Below, one piece after another: positions 44,364 to 54,042 of a stretch of DNA of 64,000 bases. How positions within the stretch are numbered: the first letter of the stretch is position 1; every line of letters begins with the position of its first letter. The notes beneath the pieces are model-generated. The model searched no databases. It was not told the DNA's origin and saw only the letters and a program-made list of their open reading frames with translations. The stretch spans positions 14,086,501-14,150,500 of the forward strand of contig OU015655.1 of NCBI GenBank assembly GCA_907165275.2. Direction: 5' to 3'. The stretch is from Zygaena filipendulae. Lineage: Eukaryota > Arthropoda > Insecta > Lepidoptera > Zygaenidae. The translations under genes were made by a program, and so were the position numbers.

Positions 44364-44919
44364 TCACTACATATCATAAAACAAAGTCGTCCGCCGTCTC
44401 TGTCTGTCTATTCACGATGAACTTACAAAAAGTACTGAACGGATTTTATGCGGTTTTTACCAATAGGTAGAGTGATTCAAGAGGAAGGTTTGTACGTATA
44501 GTTGTTTTTTTATGTCATAGGGGACAAACGGGCACGTGGTACACCTGATGGTAAGTGATTACCGCCGCCCATAGACATCTGCAACACCAGAAGGCTTGCA
44601 GGTGCGTTGCCGACCTGGAATGGGGATGGGAACTGGCTTTCAAGTGGGGCTGCCGGAACACACCGTTAGGTGCTTGGCGACAGATTTGCAACCGGAAAGT
44701 GGTAGCTAGCCAGCTGGGCCCTATAAAGAGCCTTACCACCGTACTGTGGTTTCCTCACGATGTTTTCCTTCACCGATAGCTCAAGTTCATTGTTAGGGTT
44801 TGAACCTACGCCTTGTGGCGTTTGATCCGAACGCACCACCCACTGAGCTATCATCGCTATAAATCGTTTATCCTTGAATTCCCGCGGGAACTCCGAAATT
44901 ACCGCGGGCGACAGATAAT
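44364..44919 (+). mobile_element. Helitron type E split by a SINE
   Basis: 5' half TCACTACATATCATAAAAC to GGAAGGTTTGTACGTATA; 3' half from about 44866 (TTTATCCTTGAATTCCCGCG) to GGCGACAGATAA, where CTAG is mutated. Rejoined, the order equals that of 41023. Confidence 0.75.
44503..44865 (-). mobile_element. Composite tRNA-derived SINE
   Basis: On the minus strand: A box TAGCTCAGTGGGTGG (44836-44850), B box GGTTCAAACCC (44796-44806), then a body with AACATCGTGAGGAAACCAC, which I know as a conserved lepidopteran SINE block, and a 3' part containing ACTTACCATCAGGTGTACC and GCCCGTTTGTCCCC, typical of a LINE-derived tail. Ends in A-rich sequence (plus-strand TTTTTTT at about 44507). Inserted into a type E Helitron, hence younger. 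Confidence 0.78.
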
Positions 44920-44937
44920 TATAGATATCCTACTAAT

Positions 44938-45150
44938 ATTATAAACGCGAAAGTTTTTAAGAATGTGTGGATGGATGGATGGAAGGATGGATGTTTGTTA
45001 CTCTTTCACGCAAAAACTACTGGATGGATTTAAATGAAACTTTACAGTAATATAGCTTATACATCAGATTAACGCATAGGGTACTTTTTATCCCGGAATT
45101 CCCGCGGGAACTCTGAAATTAACGCGGGTGAAACCGCGGGGCACAACTAG
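44938..45150 (+). mobile_element. Helitron type A, AACGCG subtype, intact
   Basis: TCCTACTAATATTATAAACG start, GGAT tandem tract, terminal hairpin with one arm ACGCGGGTG and end CACAACTAG followed by T. Confidence 0.85.
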
Positions 45151-45436
45151 TACATAATATTCAGTTAGCGCTGAAACTTAGCACACATTAACGGTCTAAT
45201 CAGCGCCCTGCGTGGTTCGATTGATTGCATTGCAACCTGAATTCAACTAAATGAACATTGAACAATCTATGCATCAATAGCTACAATTTCACGGTGCACA
45301 CGGCTATGTATGTGTTTGATTTTGTGTGTAATTTTAGGCTTGAAATTCAACTAACGAACCATCAACTATCATCAAAACATTGTCTAAATTTATCTGTAGT
45401 AATTTATTTAAGTGTATTCAAATTCAAAATTCAAAA

Positions 45437-45580
45437 TTGAAAAGCTATTTATTACTTAGGATTGGTTACAATCACTTGTAATCGTCATTAGGTTCTTAGA
45501 ACAATAAATTACCGTCAGTTTGGAATACGTCCTCTGCTGAGAAGAACTGACAAGAAACTCAGCAGCGCTGTCTTTTAATG
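45437..45580. repeat. LINE-tail-like repeat (CTCTGCTGAGAAGAACTG)
   Basis: Contains TCCTCTGCTGAGAAGAACTG and ACAAGAAACTCAGCAGCGC, a motif I associate with 3' ends of common lepidopteran LINEs. Strand not determined. Confidence 0.5.
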
Positions 45581-46216
45581 ATCACACTTATAAACTAGGA
45601 GAACAAAAAATAGTAATTGGATAGAACAATTCATAAATGAAATTAAAGTGTCTGCATTTGTAATTCCAAATTAACAGCTTTTCACTAAATGCACATGAAT
45701 GTACATGCGGTAGGTACTTACATAAAAAATATTTTTTTAAAATTTTTGCCTGTCTGTTTGTTCCAGCGAATCTCTGAAACGGCTGCACCGATTTTAATGG
45801 GACTTTCACGGACAGATGGCTTATAAGGAGTAATTAAGCTACTTTTATTTTAGAAAAAAAATTGTTCTTTGGTGTGTAGCCGCGAGTAATTTAGACCTTG
45901 GAATATCATAAAGAGTAATATATGAAGAGTGAAAATTCCGAAAATGACACGGCTGAAATCACAGGAAGGTCAGTTAGCCTAATACAAAATTTCATGACCT
46001 GGCCTGATTTAGAATTAGTTATTGAATGGTTCATCAAGGGACAGATCAAACCACCGAGCCTAGAAACATGAAGTTTGACCTCTTATTATACTGTAGTCAA
46101 GCACCAAACACTGAAAAAGGATTTTAATTCAATCGCAAAGTATTTATAAGCAGGACTAAGTAAGTTATTAAATTATAAAAAAGTAAACGAAGAAAAAAAC
46201 ATTTTTTTTTTAACTA
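45581..46216. other. No recognised feature
   Basis: Short T and A homopolymers (about 46200) next to the LTR element; nothing else. Confidence 0.4.
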
Positions 46217-46221
46217 GATAG
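46217..46221. repeat. Target-site duplication GATAG (left)
   Basis: Identical 5 bp follow the other LTR at 51189-51193, showing that the two LTRs and the interior moved in together. Confidence 0.9.
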
Positions 46222-46378
46222 TGTTTTATATTGTGGATGATGTTGGTCTGGATGGATTATTATTTATTTTAAATAAAGACAGCGAGATCAGTGACGAGAC
46301 GACATATTTTTATTCAGCGGACATTTACATCTGACATAGACAATTGACCACAGACAACATAGATTAGAATCTACAACA
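46222..46378 (-). repeat. 3' LTR (157 bp)
   Basis: Begins and ends as TG...CA and is identical, base for base, to the LTR at 51032-51188. Very short for a Ty3/gypsy LTR. On the minus strand it starts TGTTGTAGATTCTAATC. Confidence 0.93.
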
Positions 46379-46391
46379 TGCTCCTTTTCGA
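46379..46391 (-). other. Polypurine tract
   Basis: Minus strand reads GTCGAAAAGGAGCA immediately before the 3' LTR: the purine-rich plus-strand primer position of an LTR element. Confidence 0.65.
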
Positions 46392-46716
46392 CATTGACAA
46401 ATGTGACATGACATTGACGTTTATGCTAATGACAAATTATGACATTTATGAAGTTTTGTAAACAAAGTTTCAGAAGTCTGAACTTTCTGAAATTTATGAA
46501 ACTAACTTTATGAACTGAATTGGAATAACAATGTGATGAACTAAATAAGTATTATACTGAAAGAAATAAGTAGTTATAGTAGTGCAGAATTACGTACATT
46601 ATTATCAAGACATTGAATTTTTGCGGTACACATTTATCTAGAATAAATTTATACTTGTGTTATTTAATTAAGTTAAACATTGTCATTTGAATAATAATTA
46701 TGAAACCATAGGTACA

Positions 46717-48050
46717 TTAAAAGTTTACATTGAATGTTTTTGGCTTTCTTATTTGCCTTCCTGATCTTGTCACATAGTAATAATCAGACTTTGGTTCAGA
46801 TATTTCTTTCTTGTTCTGACCATTAGAATTATTATTTGAACTTAGTTCAGGTGACTTTAGAATTGGCTGATTATTTCTATCAGAACATGGAGATTGACAT
46901 GGAGACACATTACATTTATTTGGACTTTGACTTACAGATCTCTCAGTTCTGTTAGGACTTTGATTTTTGTTTGGAGACAAGTTATAATCATCTTGATCTG
47001 CATACTTATGCTTATTGTAGCTAGGAGACAATGAATTAAAGTTACTATAGTTAGAAGACAAAGAATTGCTATAGTTATTATCCTCCTTCCTAAATGATAA
47101 ACGAATGTGTTGACTATTTCTTTGATAAACATTACCATATAAATCTTTTATCATGTAGGAACGTGGAAATTTTGATTTAGATACAATAATACCTTTTGAC
47201 CACCTTTTATGTGTAGGTTTCAGCTTAAAATAAACATTATCATTGACATTAAATGAATTATAATTTTTACAACTTTTATTATAGTATGACTGAGTTTTTT
47301 CCTTATTTTTAATTAAATTTTGACTATGAAGTTTAAATCTTACAACTTTAGGTTTCAAATTAGTTAATTTACTGGGTACTTTAGTTCTTAAAGTTCTTGA
47401 CATTAATAATTGAGCTGGAGAACACAAATTACCTCTTGGAGTGTTGCGATGTTGCAACAAACCAATAAATGGATCTGTGCCGGACTCCTCACACTTTCTA
47501 AAGATATCTTTGACAATTCTTACTGAAACTTCGGCTAAGCCGTTACTTCTAGGTAAGTATGGACTGGACGTTATATGTTCTATGTCCCAATCACTCATAA
47601 ATTGCTTAAACTTTTCAGAATTCATGGGAGGACCATTGTCACTCACCAATTGCAATGGAATACCAAATCTTGCAAAAATTGATTTTAACTGTAATATAAC
47701 AATATCACTTGTGGTGTTATTATTAAGACAAATTGTTTCTATGAAGTTTGAGTAATAGTCTACAACAATAAGATATTTTTTGTTATTATATTCAAAAAAA
47801 TCTATTGCTACTTTTTGCCAAGGAAATTGTGATGTCTCATGAGATATTAATGACTCTTTACTTTTATTATTCATGAAAATTGCACATGATTCACACATTT
47901 TTACTTTATTTTCTATATCTTTACTAATGTTAGGCCAAAATACAGTACAACGGGCTTGAGCTTTAGTTCTTTCTATGCCTAAATGACCTTCATGGAGTAT
48001 TGACAATATTTCAGACCTTAAAGAAGTTGGTATAATGACACAGTTTTTTT
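46717..48050 (-). CDS. Integrase and C-terminal part of Pol (shifted frame)
   Basis: Continues Pol in the -1 frame relative to the Gag-Pol frame; the first Met in this frame is at 48006, but similarity to the family begins upstream of it, at the shift site 48044-48050. Numbered from that Met: zinc-binding HHCC motif H5, H8, C38, C41; catalytic D69, D123, E159 with 35 residues between the last two, as in DDE integrases; then a GPY/F-like module (NVYFKLKPTHKRW, about 255-285) and an Asn/Ser-rich tail of about 120 residues. It would insert element cDNA in the nucleus. Read-through from Gag-Pol would need a -1 slip or the copy has lost one base. No env-like frame follows. Confidence 0.88.
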
Positions 48051-51032
48051 GAATAGAATATTATCTAAACAATGAATTTCATCCCTAATATGCCAATAAG
48101 GTAAGACAATTGGATCGGTGTGTTCTTTGCTATTCGGCCATCCATTCACCGTATACTCTTTTAATTTTTGTAAAATAATATCATCACTAGTATATTTTAA
48201 GATTTTTTCTAATTTTTCTTTAGAAATAGCTAAGTTTGAAGTAAGTAAATTGACATGAATTCGAATATTTTGATCAATTTCATCAAAAACACTATCATCA
48301 TCACTATTTTCATACCTTTTATCACTTGGAGCTCGAGACAATGTATCAGACACATGCATATTAGAACCTTTTGTATAAGACACTATTAATTGGTACGCTT
48401 GTAGGGTAATCATCATACGCTGAAGACGAGAGGGTACATTATATAATGGTTTCTTGAATAAAGTAACTAGTGGCTGGTGATCCGTTTCTACATGAACTAT
48501 TTGACCGTATATATACTGATGGAATTTTTTACATGCAAAGACTATTGCGAACAATTCTTTTTCAATTTGAGCATAATTTTGCTGGGAGACAGATAATGAC
48601 TTAGATGCATATGCTATTGGGTTATTACCATGCATTATCACTGCTCCTACTGCATCTTTACTTGAATCTGCTGATATTCTAATAGGTTTCTTAGGATCAA
48701 AGTATGTAAGAACTGGTGACTGTGATATTAAATCTTTTAATCTAATGAATTGATTATTGTGCATTTCAGACCATTGCCAATCATTTTGTTTTTTAAGTAA
48801 ATCTCTTAGTAAATTAGTTTCTTCTGACAAATTTTTTATGTATGAACCTAAATAATTGACCATGCCAAGAAAACGCTGCAAATCTTTTGTATTTTTTGGC
48901 GTTGGCATATCTTTTATTGCTTGTATTTTACTTTTATCAGGCTTTATTCCATCTTTATTGAAAATATGACCCACATATGAAATTTCTGACAATGCAAATT
49001 TACACTTAGTATGATTAAATTTTAAATTTACCTGACTAGCTCGTTCCAATACAGCTTTAAGACGTTGATTATGAATTTCAAGTGATTCGCCATGTACCAG
49101 TAAATCATCGATGAAAATCTCTACTCCGGGTAGGTCTCCGAAGATTTCTATCATTGTTCGATGAAAAATTTCACTACTAGAGTTTATGCCGAAAGGTAAT
49201 CTCATGAATTTGTATCTCCCGAATGGAGTATTGAATGTACAGAGGTCACTACTCTCTTCATCTAACGGTATAGACCAAAATCCAGAATTGGCGTCTAATT
49301 TTGAAAATATAGTTGAACCAGCTATTTTGGATCTTAGATCATCAAATGTAGGAAATTGAAAATATGGTCTCTTTATTGCAACATTTAAATTTCTTGGATC
49401 TAGACAAAACCTTAGTTTTCCGTTTGGTTTTTCAACCAAGACTATGGAACTTACCCATTTGGTAGGCTTAATTACTTTTTGAATGACATTTTCACTTTCC
49501 ATGTAATCTAATTCTTCTTTAAGACGTGACATTAAGGAATAAGGAATACGACGTACAGGACTGACTACAGGTTTTACATTTTCATCAATATCTAAATGCA
49601 CTTTATTTGGTAAACATCCAAGACCATGAAATAAATTTTTAAATTGGTTAATAATACTACTTACTGACTCTGGACATTGACACTGACCTTCGACTTTTGA
49701 CTCTGACATCTGACTTTTTGAATTATTTGTGACTGAAAAAATTCTTTTAATAATGCCCAATTTTTCGCATGTATTTTTGCCTATAACAGTTTGACATACC
49801 ATATCTGCTACTGCAAAATAAATATTAGAAGTTAGACCATTAGGAAATTGACACTTTAGATAACAGCTACCAATAGTTGGTATATTATTACCACTGAATG
49901 AATATAACCTGTTACTTAATTTATGAATAGGTACATATATTTTTAGACTTTTTAAGGTAAATTTTGATATTACATTTATGTCTGCACCTGTATCTATAAT
50001 GGTGTTTAACATTTTACCATTATGAAGCTTAATTTTTAATTCCCATTTATTATTGTTGGGTTGACAGTTTACTGAATTAATTATGAAGTTTTCATTGACT
50101 TCTTGACTTACGGTGCCTACATTTTTATTTTTGAAGAAACAACACTTTGAAAAATGATTTAATCGACCACAATTGTTACACGTTACTCCTTTGGCTGGAC
50201 ACTTGAATCGATGTACCTCATTGCACCTTGTACATGTTCTTTTGAAATTTTGATTCCAGGATTGATTTCTTGACTGATAATTTTGATGATAATTCCGATT
50301 TAATGAGTTTGTACGATTTGACGACCTTTGACTACTCTGTGAAGCTGATCTATTCCTCCGATGGTGACTTGAAGACTTGTTCCTTCTGTCTGTTGACCTT
50401 ATAGAATTAATTTTTTCTTGAGTGACCTTTACATTTGTACTTTCATTGATGCTTCTCGAACGTTGTTGAGTAATTACATAATTTTTTGAAACTTTGATTG
50501 CTTTTTCCAATGTTAATTTTTCATCTAATAACAATTTTTCTCTTATATCATTATCTTTAATGCCAATGACCAACATGTCTTTTACTAAAGAATCTTTTAA
50601 TTGTTCAAATTCACATGATGATGCTAAATTATTTAATACTGTTATGTAATCATCAACCGATTCATCTTCTTTTTGATGACGAGAGAAGAAGTTGTATCTT
50701 TCTACAGTTATATTTTTTGTCGGACTAAATTTATTTTCAAATAATTGGAGGACATCTTTTAATTTTAAAATTTTGGAATCTTGATCGAATGAGTTATATA
50801 TTTCCAAACATTCATCGCCTATGAGGCTTAAAAGTACTGCAATCTTTTTATTTTCTGGTTTGGTAATCAGATCTGTAGCTTCTAAATAAATCTCAAACCT
50901 TTGTTTCCATAACTTCCATTGGTGGAAAACATTCGAGCACGTTTTTATATTTAGAGGTTTGATTCCTGCCAAAAATATATTTGTATTTTGCATACCTTTC
51001 GTTAATTCTGAAGGCTCCACTTCTGACACCAT
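48018..51032 (-). CDS. Gag-Pol (Gag, protease, RT, RNase H) of a Ty3/gypsy-type retrotransposon
   Basis: 1004-residue frame. In order: Gag-like helical region (about 30-190); a Ser/Arg/Asn-rich basic stretch (190-265); an irregular knuckle C267-C270-H274-C278 and a canonical CCHC knuckle C285-C288-H293-C298; aspartic protease IIDTGADINV with D347; reverse transcriptase with D580 (FSKLDANSGF) and IFIDD (D642, D643); RNase H with D789, E826, D851 and D896. The RT-RNase H-integrase order and LTR form place it in Ty3/gypsy, probably near the Mag/SURL group (inference). The frame ends abruptly after NILFKK TVSLYQLL, where the sequence meets a run of seven A; the expected continuation is in the -1 frame. 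All catalytic residues I can check are present and the frame has no other break. The ATG overlaps the LTR-primer-site junction, so the first codons come from the primer site; Met14 is an alternative start. Confidence 0.93.
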   Translation of the reverse strand: MVSEVEPSELTKGMQNTNIFLAGIKPLNIKTCSNVFHQWKLWKQRFEIYLEATDLITKPENKKIAVLLSLIGDECLEIYNSFDQDSKILKLKDVLQLFENKFSPTKNITVERYNFFSRHQKEDESVDDYITVLNNLASSCEFEQLKDSLVKDMLVIGIKDNDIREKLLLDEKLTLEKAIKVSKNYVITQQRSRSINESTNVKVTQEKINSIRSTDRRNKSSSHHRRNRSASQSSQRSSNRTNSLNRNYHQNYQSRNQSWNQNFKRTCTRCNEVHRFKCPAKGVTCNNCGRLNHFSKCCFFKNKNVGTVSQEVNENFIINSVNCQPNNNKWELKIKLHNGKMLNTIIDTGADINVISKFTLKSLKIYVPIHKLSNRLYSFSGNNIPTIGSCYLKCQFPNGLTSNIYFAVADMVCQTVIGKNTCEKLGIIKRIFSVTNNSKSQMSESKVEGQCQCPESVSSIINQFKNLFHGLGCLPNKVHLDIDENVKPVVSPVRRIPYSLMSRLKEELDYMESENVIQKVIKPTKWVSSIVLVEKPNGKLRFCLDPRNLNVAIKRPYFQFPTFDDLRSKIAGSTIFSKLDANSGFWSIPLDEESSDLCTFNTPFGRYKFMRLPFGINSSSEIFHRTMIEIFGDLPGVEIFIDDLLVHGESLEIHNQRLKAVLERASQVNLKFNHTKCKFALSEISYVGHIFNKDGIKPDKSKIQAIKDMPTPKNTKDLQRFLGMVNYLGSYIKNLSEETNLLRDLLKKQNDWQWSEMHNNQFIRLKDLISQSPVLTYFDPKKPIRISADSSKDAVGAVIMHGNNPIAYASKSLSVSQQNYAQIEKELFAIVFACKKFHQYIYGQIVHVETDHQPLVTLFKKPLYNVPSRLQRMMITLQAYQLIVSYTKGSNMHVSDTLSRAPSDKRYENSDDDSVFDEIDQNIRIHVNLLTSNLAISKEKLEKILKYTSDDIILQKLKEYTVNGWPNSKEHTDPIVLPYWHIRDEIHCLDNILFKKTVSLYQLL
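48044..48050 (-). other. A7 frameshift site in pol
   Basis: Seven A on the minus strand (ATTCAAAAAAACTG). Downstream homology continues in the -1 frame. The site is between RNase H and integrase, an unusual place for programmed frameshifting, so a lost A in this copy or a sequencing error is at least as likely. Confidence 0.75.
51014..51031 (-). other. Primer binding site, tRNA-Leu-like
   Basis: Minus strand TGGTGTCAGAAGTGGAGCC begins at the LTR edge. The first 15 bases fit the 3' end of tRNA-Leu (acceptor ...TTCTGACACCA) as I remember it; I cannot check against the host tRNA. Confidence 0.65.
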
Positions 51033-51188
51033 GTTTTATATTGTGGATGATGTTGGTCTGGATGGATTATTATTTATTTTAAATAAAGACAGCGAGATCA
51101 GTGACGAGACGACATATTTTTATTCAGCGGACATTTACATCTGACATAGACAATTGACCACAGACAACATAGATTAGAATCTACAACA
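51032..51188 (-). repeat. 5' LTR (157 bp)
   Basis: Identical to 46222-46378. On the minus strand it ends CAATATAAAACA; the final A is also the first base of the Gag ATG. TATAAAA near the end lies too close to the gag start to be an ordinary TATA box for it. Confidence 0.93.
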
Positions 51189-51193
51189 GATAG
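51189..51193. repeat. Target-site duplication GATAG (right)
   Basis: Matches 46217-46221. Five base pairs is the usual duplication length for Ty3/gypsy integrases. Confidence 0.9.
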
Positions 51194-51330
51194 AAAGTTT
51201 TAATTAACGTTTTAATGGAAATTGTGTTTCGTCTATATCTTACAACTGTTGTCAAAGTGTCGAAAGCTAAGAATTTACTTTAACTAAGACTTATTTTAAC
51301 TGAGTTATAGTTTAGGGTTTTCCAATTTAA

Positions 51331-51525
51331 ATGGAAATTATAAACGAGTTGGTTCTTTTGGTGAAATGTAGCTGCGGAGTTTGCTGCAAACAAATTAAGG
51401 ACGAAATCGTGCGCAATCAATACCATTTCAACAGGATTAGAACATCTTTATACAGATTGAGCGGATTGAGTAAGTACGAACGAATGAGTATCGAGACCGC
51501 ATTCGGCATAAGTCGGTGCAAAATA
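51331..51525 (+). CDS. Possible short coding exon, unknown protein
   Basis: A 65-codon frame from an ATG ends at a consensus donor (AATA|GTAAGT) in phase 0. The predicted peptide (MEIINELVLLVKCSCGVC...; five Cys, a CSCGVCC cluster, balanced charge) is less biased than chance AT-rich frames in this window, but I recognise no family and there is no neighbouring exon. Low confidence. Confidence 0.25.
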
Positions 51526-51672
51526 GTAAGTAGTGCCACTTCGTAATCTCATCTAGAGATGGCAAAGGAAAGAAATTGATAATATATTTTTCACACCACA
51601 TGCTCGACAATGCCGAATTATATGTCATGTAAACCTTACCGAAAGCAAGACATTATATCTCTTGGCTTTAGC

Positions 51673-51709
51673 CGGGTTATAATGTTCTATTGAATTTCAT
51701 TATAACCCG
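51673..51709. other. Perfect hairpin (12-bp stem)
   Basis: CGGGTTATAATG and CATTATAACCCG around a 13-base loop. Repeated at 52270-52306. Confidence 0.85.
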
Positions 51710-51961
51710 CTGGTCAATAATGTGATTTTCACTTTCATAATTCTTATTGCTATGTCCATAACGTCTCATTTCGCTAAACAGAATGTGTTCTCAGCGGGCG
51801 CGGCCAACTCGATTTTCGAAGACCGAAGCCGTGGCCCACTAGATTCGCAGTGAGACGAACTTCATTTGTTTGTCAAATCGAGTAGGCCACGCCAGCTGAA
51901 AGAAGTGGCTATATAGGATCTACTAAGCCTGGTTTTTTATTGTCTCGCATTATGTGAGAAA

Positions 51962-52184
51962 AGTAGAGTATACACCACAGGGATAAAACTGTTTTTTTCT
52001 TGGGCGCTTGAATCCCTCACTGCACTCAGGACTCAATCTTAATTCCCTCCCTTTGGTCGGGAATTAACTTATAACACCCTCGCTGCGCTCGGGAGTTAAA
52101 TTTGGAGTCCTTCGTTATGTTCAGGATTCAATGTAGCGCCCGTGACATAAAACAGTGCTTTATCCCCTTGGTGTATAATCTACT
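51962..52184. mobile_element. Foldback element, first copy
   Basis: AGTAGAGTATACACC at the left pairs with GGTGTATAATCTACT at the right (one mismatch); pairing extends through CAGGGATAAAACTGTTTT / AAAACAGTGCTTTATCCCC and GGGCGCTTGAATCC / GGATTCAATGTAGCGCCC. 223 bp, non-coding. Confidence 0.7.
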
Positions 52185-52187
52185 ATT

Positions 52188-52784
52188 TCACACCACATGC
52201 TCGACAATGCCGAATTATATGTCATGTAAACCTTACCGAAAGCAAGACATTATATCTCTTGGCTTTAGCCGGGTTATAATGTTCTATTGAATTTCATTAT
52301 AACCCGCTGGTCAATAATGTGATTTTCACTTTCATAATTCTTATTGCTATGTCCATAACGTCTCATTTCGCTAAACAGAATGTGTTCTCAGCGGGCGCGG
52401 CCAACTCGATTTTCGAAGACCGAAGCCGTGGCCCACTAGATTCGCAGTGAGACGAACTTCATTTGTTTGTCAAATCGAGTAGGCCACGCCAGCTGAAAGA
52501 AGTGGCTATATAGGATCTACTAAGCCTGGTTTTTTGTTGTCTCGCATTATGTGAGAAAAGTAGAGTATACACCACAGGGATAAAACTGTTTTTTTTTTGG
52601 GCGCTTGAATCCCTCACTGCACTCAGGACTCAATCTTAATTCCCTCCCTTTGGTCGGGAATTAACTTATAACACCCTCGCTGCGCTCGGGAGTTAAATTT
52701 GGAGTCCTTCGTTATGTTCAGGATTCAATGTAGCGCCCGTGACATAAAACAGTGCTTTATCCCCTTGGTGTATAATCTACTATT
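52188..52784 (+). repeat. 597-bp tandem unit, copy 2
   Basis: Second unit. It ends in CTACTATT followed by ATTTCAGTACC, which leaves the repeat. Near-identity implies a recent duplication, gene conversion, or an assembly artefact. Confidence 0.92.
52559..52781. mobile_element. Foldback element, second copy
   Basis: Duplicate of 51962-52184 as part of the tandem unit, not an independent insertion. Confidence 0.7.
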
Positions 52785-53574
52785 ATTTCAGTACCTACTC
52801 ATACATCGGTGAAGATTAAACAGTGTACTTATAATAATGTTTATAAACTTACATAAATAAATATTTTATATTTTGGGCTCCCTTTGATGTTTGTCCATAT
52901 TTTCTACATACAATAATCTCAATGCAATAGTTTAAATTATTAACGGACATACATAGTCAATAATTGTCGAAATTGATCTACTAGCTATTATCCAAAAATA
53001 TTTTTTTAAGATGCCAATCCCCTGGCTCCTATGATACCTCAGCAAAGACTGTAGAGTTTAAAGCCTTGTAGAGTCAACCTCCATGTCCAAACTGGTCAGT
53101 AATTTTTCTAAAATTTTAAATGAAAGTTCCCGCCCCCAAAACGTTACAAAACATACTTTCTGATTTTCTGGTGACACTATTATCCTTAACTTCGTTCAAA
53201 ATATATTATGATTTTATCCAAAACCTCTTTGAGTCACATCAATGGGTCATACCAACATGTTTTTATTTTATTTTCTTATCTATAAAAATCCATCTATAAA
53301 ATTTAGTCATCCGAAATAATCTGATTCGATAGAAACAAAAATACTGATGATATCTAAAGAAGGTTGTTTACTGATACATTTTGTCAGGATTTTAACAAGA
53401 AGTATCCAATCAATTTGAAGACTGAGTCTTTGTTTTGTCTACTGGTCGTCGAATTACAATTTTTTTTTAAGAACACTCGGTGTTTCTTCTAATATTAAAT
53501 TGGAAAGACAGCTGTCGGCATTCCCTCTTCACTTTCACTTGTTTTTTTTTTGTAGAGTTGCAGGTGTTTACTAT
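52785..53574. other. No recognised feature
   Basis: No gene or repeat recognised up to the MITE at 53579. Confidence 0.4.
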
Positions 53575-53578
53575 ATTT

Positions 53579-53812
53579 GGACGCAGATAAGTAATAACAT
53601 GTTAACCCACAAAATCAAGTTATTGATTCAGAACGATTTATTGAGAGTTAGGGAACGTTTTATAATTATCTGTTTATCTTATTACATTGCTTAAATATGT
53701 AACTAAATATTGAATATAAAAATGTTGACACAAAATGGCGCTATACTTTTAAAACACGATTTACTCAAAATTTCTCCAGTGTGGATTAACACACTATTGC
53801 TTATCTATGTCC
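53579..53812. mobile_element. AGATAAG-TIR MITE, copy 6
   Basis: GGACGCAGATAAGTAATAAC start; flanked by ATTT on both sides (53575-53578, 53813-53816). Confidence 0.85.
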
Positions 53813-54042
53813 ATTTATCATGTTAAGGAATTATAAGGACTCACTGTACTTTGCGTCAACATAAATTACGTGAGAAAGTATCAGCCTACACGTAATTTTT
53901 ATTCTGTTGCGCCTTAAAACAAACTGATGTTATTGTTACTTTAGTTGCTATTTCACTTTAGTTATTTTTAATTGATTTGTTATTTAAAACTTTTCATTTA
54001 TTTACAATTTCCTCGCTACTGAAGTGAAAAACAATGTATAAA

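Larger units (their letters stand above)
51591..52187 (+). repeat. 597-bp tandem unit, copy 1
   Basis: Repeats in the same direction at 52188 with only two or three differences seen (ATTGTC/GTTGTC, one C/T in a T run). Contains a perfect 12-bp-stem hairpin (51673-51709), the inverted pair GGCCAACTCGATTT/AAATCGAGTAGGCC, and a foldback element at its right end (51962-52184). The motif TTTCA occurs at both unit boundaries and at the junction. Confidence 0.92.

Noticed and set aside
48044..48050. Programmed -1 frameshifting as the firm explanation of the pol frame change
   Set aside because: Position between RNase H and integrase is atypical and a homopolymer length change explains it as well. 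Left open.
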